DNA of 64,000 nucleotides from Prado023 sp963777855. GTDB taxonomy: Bacteria > Actinomycetota > Actinomycetes > S36-B12 > CAIYMF01. A program made the position numbers and the translations under genes. The notes beneath the pieces were generated by a model, which saw only the letters and a list, made by a program, of their open reading frames with translations, ran no database searches and was not told where the DNA came from. How positions within the stretch are numbered: the stretch's first letter is position 1; every line of letters starts with the position of its first letter. Below, piece by piece: positions 35,630-43,462 of the stretch. The stretch spans positions 62,001 to 126,000 of the forward strand of contig CAVZRW010000008.1 in the NCBI GenBank assembly GCA_963777855.1, read 5' to 3'.

Positions 35630-35659
35630 AGGCTAAGTCGGCCCCTCACAAGGCACCAA
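35630..35659 (-). promoter_or_regulatory. probable promoter of the hemC-hemD-hemB-hemL operon
   Basis: On the minus strand TTGGTG (35654-35659), an 18-base spacer and TAGCCT (35630-35635) form a good -35/-10 pair. Transcription would start about 45 bases before the first small ORF and about 260 before hemC. It is the only convincing promoter in the 312 bases between 35578 and the divergent dosR gene. Confidence 0.55.
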
Positions 35660-35675
35660 CTCCGAACCGGGAAGC

Positions 35676-35702
35676 GTCCACATAGTGGACACAGGGGTGT
35701 CC
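35676..35702. repeat. nested inverted repeats in the hem/dosR intergenic region
   Basis: Two overlapping perfect palindromes: GTCCAC-ATA-GTGGAC (35676-35690) and GGACAC-AGGG-GTGTCC (35687-35702). Three half-sites sharing a GTCC/GGAC core lie side by side, 17 bases upstream of the hem operon -35. This is a typical position for an activator or for a regulator shared by the divergent hem and dosR transcripts. The binding protein is not identified. Confidence 0.5.
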
Positions 35703-35820
35703 GTTCCTCGTCCGGGCATCCCCTCGCCCGGGCATCCTGTGCGAGGGCACGTGACCACCTCCCGGGGAACGTTTCCACGGCATCCATGACCAGCCTCGTT
35801 CACGGGTACGTCCGGCGACA

Positions 35821-35883
35821 GGGGCGTTGGGCCCGGTCACGGGGGGTCGATGCGCCCCGGCCCGTCGCCAGATGGGGCACACT
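35821..35883 (+). promoter_or_regulatory. dosR promoter with DosR-box-like sites
   Basis: CACACT (35878-35883) lies 6 bases before the ATG, so the transcript is probably leaderless. GGGGCGTTGGGCCC (35821-35834) matches 11 of 13 defined positions of the DosR consensus GGGACTTTNGGCCC, centred at about -62. A weaker match, GGGTCGATGCGCCC (35844-35857, 9 of 13), is centred at about -40. Paired primary and secondary boxes with this spacing are known from mycobacterial DosR promoters; here they would give autoregulation. Confidence 0.5.
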
Positions 35884-35889
35884 GACGCC

Positions 35890-36546
35890 ATGACCATCCG
35901 GGTGTTCCTTCTCGACGACCACGAAGTGGTCCGCCGCGGCATCGCCGACCTGCTCGCCCTGGAGTCCGACATGGAGGTGGTGGGCGAGGCCGGCTCCGCC
36001 GTCGACGCCCTTCACCGGATTCCCGCGTCCCGCCCCGACGTGGCGGTGCTCGACGTGCGCCTGCCCGACGGCACCGGGATCGAGGTCTGCCGCGACGCCC
36101 GTTCGCTGCTGCCCGAGCTCAAGTGCCTGATGCTCACGTCCTACGCCGACGACGAGGCGCTGTTCGACGCGATCATGGCCGGTGCCTCCGGGTACGTGCT
36201 CAAGGACATCAAGGGCAACGACCTGGTCGAGGCGGTGCGCGCGGTCGCCGCTGGCCGCAGCCTGCTCGACCCGCGGGCCACCCAGCGCGTGCTGGAGCGC
36301 CTGCGCAACGGGGCCCGCACCGAGTCCAAGATCGACCAGCTCAACGATCAGGAGCGTCGCATCCTCGTGCTCATCGGCGAGGGCATGACCAACCGCCAGA
36401 TCGGGGAGAACATGCACCTGGCCGAGAAGACGGTGAAGAACTACGTCTCCTCACTGCTGGCCAAGCTCGGCATGGAGCGCCGCACCCAGGTGGCGGCGTA
36501 CGCCGCCCGGCTCGAGGCCGAGAAGGACCACGGCCACATGCAGTAG
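35890..36546 (+). CDS. dosR: DosR/DevR-type NarL-family response regulator
   Basis: A 218-residue response regulator very close to mycobacterial DosR. The receiver has the acidic pair in LLDDHEVVRRG, phospho-acceptor Asp55 in AVLDVRLPDG, the Thr/Ser switch in LTSYADDEA and the Lys in YVLKDIKG. The LuxR-type HTH ends LAEKTVKNYVSSLLAKLGME, nearly identical to the DosR recognition helix with its DNA-contacting Lys and Asn. No kinase gene is adjacent; the DosS-like kinase lies 20 kb away at 56.9 kb. It would activate hypoxia genes. Confidence 0.92.
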   Translation: MTIRVFLLDDHEVVRRGIADLLALESDMEVVGEAGSAVDALHRIPASRPDVAVLDVRLPDGTGIEVCRDARSLLPELKCLMLTSYADDEALFDAIMAGASGYVLKDIKGNDLVEAVRAVAAGRSLLDPRATQRVLERLRNGARTESKIDQLNDQERRILVLIGEGMTNRQIGENMHLAEKTVKNYVSSLLAKLGMERRTQVAAYAARLEAEKDHGHMQ

Positions 36547-36571
36547 GCCGTCAGGGAGCCGCCTGCGCCCG

Positions 36572-37030
36572 TCAGGACGTGATGGTGCCCTGGAACAGGG
36601 CGCTGAGGTCCAGCGACGGGACGCGCCGGCGGGATGCCAGGGAGACATAAGTCCGGGCCAGCGAGTCCTTGGCCACCCCGAACACGGTGCTCAGCAGGCC
36701 CACGGCCTCCGGCAGCTCGTCTGGGCTCGCCGCCGACACGGCCTGGCGCCACATCGCCATCTCCAGGCTGTTGAAGGCCGTCTGCACCTCCGAGATGTCG
36801 AACCCGGCGCCGAAGCGCTGCTCGGCCAGGGCCCGTGCGTGGGCGTCCACCGCGGCAAGGTCGCGGTGCTCGATGGCGGTGACGACCAGGCCGAACAGGT
36901 CGGCCAGGGCACCGCGGGTGAACGCCTCGCCCGCGTGCTCGTAGTGCTGCACGTGCAGCTGCTGGAGGCCCGCGACGGCCTCGTCCACCACTGCCTGCTC
37001 GGCGCCCCGCAGGGCGGTGACCAGTTCCAT
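36572..37030 (-). CDS. RsbRD N-terminal-like domain protein
   Basis: A 152-residue all-helical protein resembling the RsbRD_N (RsbT co-antagonist N-terminal) domain, a globin-like sensor module: AVVDEAVAGLQQLHVQHYEHAG, FGLVVTAIEHRD, RFGAGFDISEVQTAFNSLEMAMWRQ, and a conserved C-terminus LARTYVSLASRRRVPSLDLSALF. No effector domain is fused. A strong AGGAGG lies upstream of ATG 37030. It converges on dosR, 26 bases apart, and the overlapping HNH frame runs into it on the same strand. Confidence 0.75.
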   Translation of the reverse strand: MELVTALRGAEQAVVDEAVAGLQQLHVQHYEHAGEAFTRGALADLFGLVVTAIEHRDLAAVDAHARALAEQRFGAGFDISEVQTAFNSLEMAMWRQAVSAASPDELPEAVGLLSTVFGVAKDSLARTYVSLASRRRVPSLDLSALFQGTITS

Positions 37031-38592
37031 GTCTGTGCCTCCTGATGTGTCGTCCCGATCCTCCCACCAGCCCGATGCGCGGGTGGGGCCGGGCCGTGGT
37101 GGGGCGGATCACTCTCGAGGGGATCCTGGATCCGGGCTGCACCGGGCGGGACCGGGCGCTCGACCCGGGGGTGCCCCAGGTCGATGAGCGTCCCATCGGG
37201 GCGCAGGGTGTCGATCCGGGTGCCGTCCACCGACCAGCGCAGCGTGAACCCGGCTTCGTGCACCGCGCGGTGGTGGAAGGCGCAGAGCAGGACGAGGTTG
37301 CGCTCGTCGGTGGCCCCGCCATGCTCCCAGTGCTTGAGGTGGTGGGCCTGGCACCACACGGGTGGGGCGTCGCAACCGGCGAACGTGCAGTGCCGGTCGC
37401 GCAGGTCGATGACCCGGCGAAGGCCCGGGGAGACCACCCGCGCCGATCGGCCCAGCTGCAGCGGCACCCCTGAGGGATCGACCACCACGGCCTGGACGAT
37501 CGCGTCGCAGGCGTGCCGCTGGCGGGTCAGCCCCGAGATCCAGCCAGCGCCGGTGCCGATTGCTCCGGGAGCCGACCCCGGCGGCCCGTTGCGTGGAGCA
37601 CCCGCCGGCGAACCCGGGGCAGCGCGGGGCAGTACACCCGCGGGGCGCGCCCCGGTCCGCGTGCGATCGAGGAGCTCGGCGGCCGCGGGTCGGGCGAGGT
37701 GAGCGGCCGGGCCAACAGCGGCCGAACCGGGAGCCGGACCGCAGGCCCCGGTGCCGACCACCACGAGCAGGCGGGGACGCACGCCCTTGTGGACCGGCAG
37801 CCCCGCGGAGAGCTCGCCGGAGAGCAGCACCCCGAGGGAGTCATGACGCAGCTGGGCCAGCGAGCGCGTCGGCTCCCCGTCACCCCGGATGGCCTCGGCC
37901 ACGGACTCCAGCGCCAGCGCCAGCGCCATGCCGGTCTCCGCATCGAGAGTGCCGGTCAGCGCCCACATCCCGTCGGTGCCGTACTGGGACAGGAAGAGCT
38001 CACGACGCTCGGCCTCCTCCTGTGCGGCGTGGTCCACCACCGGCACCTCGATGCCCTCGGCTCGCAGCACATCGTCGTGCTCGGCATCGACGAGCGCCGC
38101 CCAGCGGGCCACGTAGCGGGCGAACGCGGGCTCGGTGAGGTCGGCGGCCACGGCCGCCGCGAGGGCCTCGAACTCGGCCACCGCCGCCCAGCGGTGCGGC
38201 TTGGCCCGCGCGGCCGAGGCCAGCAGGCGCACGTGGGCCAGCCGGACCCCGCCATGGGCAGCAGCCGCGGCCATCATCGGCAGGTCGCGCAGGTCACGGC
38301 CGGCGTGCACCCGGGATCGCGCCGACGCGGGGTGCTCGTGCGCACGCGGCGCCACCCACGCCGACCCCGACCGCGCACCGTCGAGGGCCCAGGCGCCGCT
38401 GGACTCGAAGCGGGCCGCCCAGGACGCGCGCACCGCGGCCAAGCGCTCGACGCAGGTGCCGAGGAGCACCAACTCCTCGCCCAGGGAATGGTCCGGTGGG
38501 CCGGATCCCGCGAGCAGGAGCTCAGCCACCTCGTCGACCGCCTGCGACAGGACCGACAGGGCCGACCGGGTCGTCAGCGTGGACGTGGACAT
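36691..38592 (-). CDS. HNH endonuclease, DUF222/13E12 repeat family
   Basis: A long 13E12-type protein: an N-terminal DUF222 helical domain (about residues 10-300), a Pro/Ala/Gly-rich linker and a C-terminal HNH nuclease motif (CTFAGCDAPPVWCQAHHLKHW, then GGATDERNLVLLCAFHHRAVHE). The ATG at 38592 starts MSTSTLTTRSALS. The open frame gives 633 residues, but the last 110 or so overlap the next gene in another frame and look like out-of-frame translation, so the real end is probably near 37050. A LexA-type box lies upstream. Confidence 0.85.
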   Translation of the reverse strand: MSTSTLTTRSALSVLSQAVDEVAELLLAGSGPPDHSLGEELVLLGTCVERLAAVRASWAARFESSGAWALDGARSGSAWVAPRAHEHPASARSRVHAGRDLRDLPMMAAAAAHGGVRLAHVRLLASAARAKPHRWAAVAEFEALAAAVAADLTEPAFARYVARWAALVDAEHDDVLRAEGIEVPVVDHAAQEEAERRELFLSQYGTDGMWALTGTLDAETGMALALALESVAEAIRGDGEPTRSLAQLRHDSLGVLLSGELSAGLPVHKGVRPRLLVVVGTGACGPAPGSAAVGPAAHLARPAAAELLDRTRTGARPAGVLPRAAPGSPAGAPRNGPPGSAPGAIGTGAGWISGLTRQRHACDAIVQAVVVDPSGVPLQLGRSARVVSPGLRRVIDLRDRHCTFAGCDAPPVWCQAHHLKHWEHGGATDERNLVLLCAFHHRAVHEAGFTLRWSVDGTRIDTLRPDGTLIDLGHPRVERPVPPGAARIQDPLESDPPHHGPAPPAHRAGGRIGTTHQEAQTWNWSPPCGAPSRQWWTRPSRASSSCTCSTTSTRARRSPAVPWPTCSAWSSPPSSTATLPRWTPTHGPWPSSASAPGSTSRRCRRPSTAWRWRCGARPCRRRAQTSCRRPWAC

Positions 38593-38873
38593 CGCGCACC
38601 CCCGAGGGACGGGCGGCCCCATCGTGGGCCGCACGGGATCTCTGTGGGCGATCGATCACCTCTGCACCCGACAGCGGGCTGCGCCACCTGCCTCAACACG
38701 GTCGCGGGGACGCCCACCCCCGCCACCACCCCCCGGGGATCACTCCGGAAGATCACGCCCCCCTCCGGCTGCGTCGGCTACCCACGCACCCGCGGCGGTC
38801 ATCACACTCGCCGTTCGATCACCCGAGGCTGCCCTGACGAGGGAAGTCCCGAGCCCGAAGACCTAAGACGCCC

Positions 38874-38908
38874 AAGACCCAAGACCCAAGACCCAAGACC
38901 CAAGACCC
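38874..38908 (+). repeat. 7-bp tandem repeat, five copies
   Basis: AAGACCC is repeated five times without error, with degenerate copies just to the left (CCTAAGACG, CCCAAG from about 38863). It abuts the SOS-like box. Heptamer arrays like this can vary in copy number by slippage and could change promoter spacing, or mark a former recombination site; neither is demonstrated. Confidence 0.85.
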
Positions 38909-38914
38909 AATCGA

Positions 38915-38930
38915 TCGAACGTATGTACGA
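38915..38930. promoter_or_regulatory. LexA (SOS) box-like operator
   Basis: TCGAAC-GTAT-GTACGA matches the actinobacterial SOS box TCGAAC(N4)GTTCGA with a single mismatch. It lies upstream of the 13E12-type HNH gene; in M. tuberculosis several 13E12 repeat genes carry LexA boxes, so this is the likely target. DNA-damage induction of the HNH gene is inferred. Confidence 0.7.
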
Positions 38931-39231
38931 ATGCTACCACGCCTCGCGCTCCCGTCAACCCCACCCCACGCGCCCACCCCCTCGTGCCCCGCGGGGAGGC
39001 GCCGCATGATCGGCGTCGTTCGCACCGGGCCGGCCCCGGCGGGGGAAGCCGACCCGCGCGCCGCCAGCCACCACCCCCACCGGCAGCGTGGCCTCGCCGA
39101 CACCGCCGCAGCCACACCCTCGCCCACACGACCGGGCCCACGCCCCCGCCCACACGACCCGTGCGCGCCTCGCGCGCAAGGCGGGTCACGTTCTGCCACA
39201 GTGGGCTCCGCCCACGACCCGGGAGGCGTCC

Positions 39232-40263
39232 ATGCCCATGGCCCACCAGCCCCCGTGCCGGCCCGCGCCACGGCGGCGCGCCCGCGCGGCGCTCGCGATG
39301 GCCGCTGTGCTGGCGCTCATCCCGGCCCTGGCCTCGTGCACCGTGGACCCCGTGACCCGGCCCTCGACCGGCGAGGAGGGGGCCATCCACACCGGGCCCA
39401 TGCGGATCGCGATGATCACCCACGGCGACGACGGCGGCTTCTGGTCCATCGTGCGCCAGGGAGCCCAGGACGCGGCGGCGCTGTACCCCGAGGTCACCTT
39501 GGACTACCAGGGCTCGGCCGGCGACGCCAAGCTGCAGTCGGCGATGATCCGGGCCGCCCTGAACCAGGGAGCTGACGGCCTGGCGGTCTCGGCGCCCGAC
39601 ATCGGGGCCATCGGCGGCGCCCTGGACGACGCCGAGGCGGCGGGGGTGCCCATCGTCACGCTGAACTCCGGGGCCGACCTGCTCGACGAGTACCCGAACG
39701 TCATCACCCACGTGGGCCAGTCGGAGCTGCTCGCCGGTCAGGGCGCCGGGGAGCGGCTCGGCAACGACGGGGCCACGAAGGCCCTGTGCGTCCTGCACGA
39801 GGTCAACAACATCGGGCTGCAGGAGCGCTGCCGGGGCGCCGCGGAGGGCCTGGCCAAGACGGGTGGTCTGATGGAGACCCTGCAGGTCTCGGGCAAGGCC
39901 GACCCACGCTCAACCGCCCTGGAGATCGGGGCCGCCATGGAGGTGAGCTCGCCCGACGCCGTGCTCACACTCGATCCGGACATCGCGATGGCCGCCCTGC
40001 GCGAGGTCTCCGATCGCGGCGCGACCCTGGCCACGTTCGACCTGAGCCCCGACGTGCTCGATGCGATCAGCGCCGGCGCCATCGAGTTCGCCGTGGACCA
40101 GCAGCCCTACCTGCAGGGCTACCTGCCGGTCGTGTTCCTCGAGCTGGCGGTGCGCAACCGCAACGAGGTGGGCGCCAACAACCTGGTGGCCACCGGCCCC
40201 AGCTTCGTGACCAAGGAGAACGCCGCGGCCATCGCGGCCCTGTCCGAGCAGGGAACGAGGTAG
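39232..40263 (+). CDS. sugar ABC transporter substrate-binding lipoprotein
   Basis: A 343-residue periplasmic-binding-protein-like lipoprotein of the ribose/fructose (FrcB/RbsB) type. The lipobox is ALASC (Cys about residue 35). The mature part starts PMRIAMITHGDDGGFWSIVRQGAQDAA and contains DGLAVSAPD and a two-lobe type I fold. The start ATG 39232 follows GGGAGGCGTCC. First gene of a three-gene importer with ATPase last; the sugar cannot be told from sequence. Confidence 0.9.
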   Translation: MPMAHQPPCRPAPRRRARAALAMAAVLALIPALASCTVDPVTRPSTGEEGAIHTGPMRIAMITHGDDGGFWSIVRQGAQDAAALYPEVTLDYQGSAGDAKLQSAMIRAALNQGADGLAVSAPDIGAIGGALDDAEAAGVPIVTLNSGADLLDEYPNVITHVGQSELLAGQGAGERLGNDGATKALCVLHEVNNIGLQERCRGAAEGLAKTGGLMETLQVSGKADPRSTALEIGAAMEVSSPDAVLTLDPDIAMAALREVSDRGATLATFDLSPDVLDAISAGAIEFAVDQQPYLQGYLPVVFLELAVRNRNEVGANNLVATGPSFVTKENAAAIAALSEQGTR

Positions 40264-40265
40264 CG

Positions 40266-41321
40266 ATGACCACCACGGCACCCGCGCACACGCCGGCCAA
40301 CGACGAGCGACTGCGCCACGAACCGCTCTGGCGCCGCCTGCTGGTGCGGCCCTCGGTGGGGGCGTTCCTGGCCGCGATCGTGGTCTTCCTGTTCTTCTCT
40401 GCAGTGGACGAGACCGGCACCTTCAACTCCCCGGCGGGGATCGCCTCGTGGATGGCCGTCGCGGCCTCCTTCGGGATCATGGCGTGCGCAGTCTCGCTGC
40501 TCATGATCAGTGGCGAGGTGGACCTCTCCAGCGGCGTGATGACCGGGTCCACCGGGCTCCTGCTCGGCATGCTCGTCTCGGAGGCGGGCATGGGCTTCTG
40601 GCCGGCCCTGGCGATCGTGGTGGTGTTCGCCGTGTGCATCGGGCTGATGAACGGCCTGCTGGTCACCTGGACCAAGCTGCCCAGCTTCATCGTGACGCTG
40701 GCCACGATGTTCGTGCTCATGGGCCTGAACTCCGGGGTCACCCAGGCCGTCACCGGCCAGGTGCGCGTGGGCGGGATCGACCGCGCCCCCGGGTACGGCG
40801 TGGCCCAGTGGGTGTTCGGGTCCCGGCTGGACTCGACCTGGGCCTTCCAGGTCTCGGTCGGCTGGTGGATGCTCGTGATGGTGATCGGCACCTGGGTGCT
40901 GCAGCGCACCCGGATCGGCAACTGGATCTACGCCGTCGGCGGGGATGCCAACGCCGCCCGCAACGTCGGCGTCCCGGTGCGCCGGACCAAGGTCGGGATG
41001 TTCGTCCTCGTCTCGCTGGCCGCCGCGCTGGTGGGCACCATCAGCGCCGTCGAGCTCACCTCGGTCAGCGCCGGGCAGGGCACGGGCAACGAGTTCTACT
41101 ACATCATCGCCGCGGTGGTCGGGGGCACCCTGATGACCGGCGGCGCGGGCTCGGTGATCGGCGCCAGCCTCGGGGCGCTCATCCTGGGCATGACCACCCT
41201 GGGCATCCAGTACGCGGGGTGGAACTCCACGTGGCGGTTCACCTTCTTCGGCCTGATCCTGTTCGGTGCGGTGATGCTGAACATCTGGGTCCGCGACCGG
41301 GCGACAGGGGGCAAGCGATGA
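40266..41321 (+). CDS. sugar ABC transporter permease
   Basis: A 351-residue BPD_transp_2-family permease with about ten membrane helices. Typical segments: LLMISGEVDLSSGVMTG (the family's GxxDLSVG-like motif), LPSFIVTLATMFVLMG, YAVGGDANAARNVGVPVRRTK (cytoplasmic coupling loop) and VVGGTLMTGGAGSVIGA. It follows the binding protein by 2 bases and its stop overlaps the ATPase start as ATGA. It probably works as a homodimer, since a single permease gene is present. Confidence 0.93.
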   Translation: MTTTAPAHTPANDERLRHEPLWRRLLVRPSVGAFLAAIVVFLFFSAVDETGTFNSPAGIASWMAVAASFGIMACAVSLLMISGEVDLSSGVMTGSTGLLLGMLVSEAGMGFWPALAIVVVFAVCIGLMNGLLVTWTKLPSFIVTLATMFVLMGLNSGVTQAVTGQVRVGGIDRAPGYGVAQWVFGSRLDSTWAFQVSVGWWMLVMVIGTWVLQRTRIGNWIYAVGGDANAARNVGVPVRRTKVGMFVLVSLAAALVGTISAVELTSVSAGQGTGNEFYYIIAAVVGGTLMTGGAGSVIGASLGALILGMTTLGIQYAGWNSTWRFTFFGLILFGAVMLNIWVRDRATGGKR

Positions 41322-42250
41322 GCACACCAGAGCAGTCCGCGGATCCGGGGCTGCCCCCCGAGGTGGCGCGCGCAGTGGATCTGGCCAGCGAGGCCGAGGC
41401 GCACGCCGCGCCGGCGGTCCCGGCCGCGACGCCAGCACCGGGCAACGAGGCACCCAGGGCGGGGCGGGGCACGCGGGGCAGCGACCCCTACCTGCGCCTG
41501 GACGACGTGGGCAAGACCTTCGGCAGCGTGGTGGCCCTCGACGGCGTCTCCATGACCGTCAGCCACGCGCGCGTGACGTGCGTGCTGGGCGACAACGGTG
41601 CCGGGAAGTCAACCCTGATCAAGATCCTCTCCGGCGTGCACAAGAACGACACCGGCACGATGTACGTCGCCGGCAAGCCCACGGTCTTCAACTCCCCGAA
41701 GGACGCCAGCGACGCCGGCATCGCCACGGTGTTCCAGGACCTCGCGACCATCCCGTTGATGAGCGTGTGGCGCAACTTCTTCCTCGGCCGCGAGCCCACG
41801 AAGGGGTGGGGGCCGCTGCGGCGCATGGACATCGCCCAGGCCAAAGACGTGTGCCGCCGCGAGCTGATGGGCTTCGGCATCGACCTGCGCGACCCCGACC
41901 AGCTGATCGGCACGCTCTCCGGCGGCGAGCGGCAGGCTGTGGCCATCTCGCGCGCGGTCTACTTCGGCGCGGAGGTCGTGATCCTCGACGAGCCCACCTC
42001 GGCGCTGGGCGTCAAGCAGTCGGGCCGCGTGCTGAAGTTCGTGCGCGACGCCCGCGACCGGGGCATCGGCGTGGTGCTGATCACGCACAACCCGCACCAC
42101 GCCTACATGGTCGGTGACGAGTTCGTGCTGCTCAAGCGCGGGCGGATGACCAACCGCTGGCTCAAGGACGAGGTCAGCCTCGACGAGCTCGTGGCGGCGA
42201 TGGCCGGCGGCGCGGAGCTGGCCGAGGTGGCCCACGAGCTCGGGATGTGA
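41318..42250 (+). CDS. sugar ABC transporter ATP-binding protein (single-domain, FrcA-type)
   Basis: A 310-residue ATPase with one ABC domain, unlike the double-domain RbsA/MglA proteins. A 50-residue Pro/Ala-rich N-terminal extension precedes LDDVGKTFGSVVALDGVSM. Motifs: Walker A VLGDNGAGKSTLIKIL, signature LSGGERQAVAI, Walker B VVILDEPTSALG, H-loop VLITHN. A single-domain ATPase with one permease resembles the FrcBCA fructose system, but the substrate is unproven. Its end is followed by 54 bases before the next gene. Confidence 0.92.
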   Translation: MSTPEQSADPGLPPEVARAVDLASEAEAHAAPAVPAATPAPGNEAPRAGRGTRGSDPYLRLDDVGKTFGSVVALDGVSMTVSHARVTCVLGDNGAGKSTLIKILSGVHKNDTGTMYVAGKPTVFNSPKDASDAGIATVFQDLATIPLMSVWRNFFLGREPTKGWGPLRRMDIAQAKDVCRRELMGFGIDLRDPDQLIGTLSGGERQAVAISRAVYFGAEVVILDEPTSALGVKQSGRVLKFVRDARDRGIGVVLITHNPHHAYMVGDEFVLLKRGRMTNRWLKDEVSLDELVAAMAGGAELAEVAHELGM

Positions 42251-42304
42251 CCGCCGGCCCGACGGTCGGATGACGAACGGCGCCCGCGGGCCCATGATGG
42301 ACCC

Positions 42305-43462
42305 GTGAGCATCTTCGACCGCCGTCCCGGGCTGCGCTGGGCGGTTCCCGCCGGCGCAGCGGCCCTCCTCGTGGGCGGCGCCAGCCTGGCGCCCCTGGCC
42401 GCCACCGCCAGCTCCGGCCTCGAGCCCCGCACCGCCGAGGAGCTGCTGGCCGCCCTGGCGCAGCCCGGTGCCACCGCGCTTTCCGGGACGGTCACGACCA
42501 CCGCCGACCTCGGCCTGCCCGACCTGCCGATGGGGATGCGGCCGAACTCCGGTCCGATGGCCCTGGCCAGTGGGGGCAACACGCTGCGGGTGTGGACCGA
42601 CGGCCCGCAGCGCCAGCGCCTGGCCCTGATCGAGCGCTCCGCCGAGACCACGGTCGTGCGCAACGGCCAGCAGGCCTGGGTGTGGTCGAGCGCAGCGGCC
42701 ACCGCCGACCGCTACGACCTGCCCGCGCACGACGCCGGGCTCGGGGCTGCGCCCGACGGGGCCACGCTGCCGCCGGGCGTCGCCCTGCCGAGCACCCCGC
42801 AGGAGGCCGCCGAGATGGCCCTCGAGGCGATCGACCCGAGCACCGAGGTGACCACCTCGGGCGTGGGCTCAGTGGCTGGGCGCGCCGTCCACGAGCTGGT
42901 CCTCACCCCGCGTGACCCCGAGACGCTCGTCGCGCGCGTCACGCTGTCGATCGACGCCGCGACCAACGTGCCGCTGCGGGTGCGGGTGGACTCCACGAGG
43001 ATCCCGGGTCCGGCCTTCGCGGTGGGCTTCAGCGCGGTGGACTTCGCGGTGCCGGATCCGGCGCTGTTCGAGTTCACCCCGCCGCCCGGGTCGACGGTCA
43101 CCGAGCACGAGGCGCCCGCGAAGCGCGAGGCCTCCCAGAACGGCACGCGCGACGACGGCGCGGAGCCGACGGTGGTCGGCGAGGGCTGGAGCACGGTCGT
43201 GATCGGCGAGCTTCCGCCGGACTCCCTGGCCGACCTGGCCGAGGCCGGCACCCGCGGGTCCTCCGAGGGCTACGGCCGCGGGGGTGACCCGGCCGGCACC
43301 GCCCTGGCCCTGATCGAGGCGCTGCCTGCCGAGTCCGGGCCGTGGGGCACTGGCCGGGTGCTGCGCGGCACGCTGTTCTCGGCGATCCTGACCGACGACG
43401 GACGGGTCGCGATCGGCGCCGTGCGACCGGAGGCGCTCGGCGCCGCCCTGGCCGCCCGGTGA
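42305..43462 (+). CDS. LolA/RseB-like exported protein
   Basis: A 385-residue protein with an N-terminal export signal (residues about 10-37) and a LolA/RseB-like fold (TAEELLAALAQPGATALSGTVTTTADLGLPDLP, TLRVWTDGPQRQRLALIERSAETTVV, QQAWVWSS, and VHELVLTPRDP). Such proteins bind lipids or sense envelope stress. CATGAT ends 6 bases before GTG 42305, suggesting a leaderless transcript. The stop overlaps the ABC ATPase start as GTGA, so this protein is probably functionally tied to that exporter. Confidence 0.8.
   Translation: MSIFDRRPGLRWAVPAGAAALLVGGASLAPLAATASSGLEPRTAEELLAALAQPGATALSGTVTTTADLGLPDLPMGMRPNSGPMALASGGNTLRVWTDGPQRQRLALIERSAETTVVRNGQQAWVWSSAAATADRYDLPAHDAGLGAAPDGATLPPGVALPSTPQEAAEMALEAIDPSTEVTTSGVGSVAGRAVHELVLTPRDPETLVARVTLSIDAATNVPLRVRVDSTRIPGPAFAVGFSAVDFAVPDPALFEFTPPPGSTVTEHEAPAKREASQNGTRDDGAEPTVVGEGWSTVVIGELPPDSLADLAEAGTRGSSEGYGRGGDPAGTALALIEALPAESGPWGTGRVLRGTLFSAILTDDGRVAIGAVRPEALGAALAAR

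Larger units (their letters stand above)
38593..39231. other. gene-free 639-base region between the HNH and sugar-transport genes
   Basis: No convincing protein frame. It contains five perfect 7-base tandem repeats (38874-38908) and a LexA/SOS-type palindrome (38915-38930) about 320 bases before the HNH start. An AT-richer stretch (38909-38940) stands out from the surroundings. The right part (39000-39231) must hold the promoter of the sugar transport operon, but I cannot point to a clear -35/-10 pair; GGGAGG precedes ATG 39232. Confidence 0.7.

Noticed and set aside
37031..37110. GGGAC half-site upstream of the RsbRD_N-like gene
   Set aside because: No second half-site at the correct distance; not called as a DosR box.
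38606..38619. GGGACGGGCGGCCC matching 10 of 13 DosR positions before the HNH gene
   Set aside because: It lies only 14-27 bases from the start codon, where an activator could not work, and the middle of the box is all G; treated as a GC-rich coincidence.
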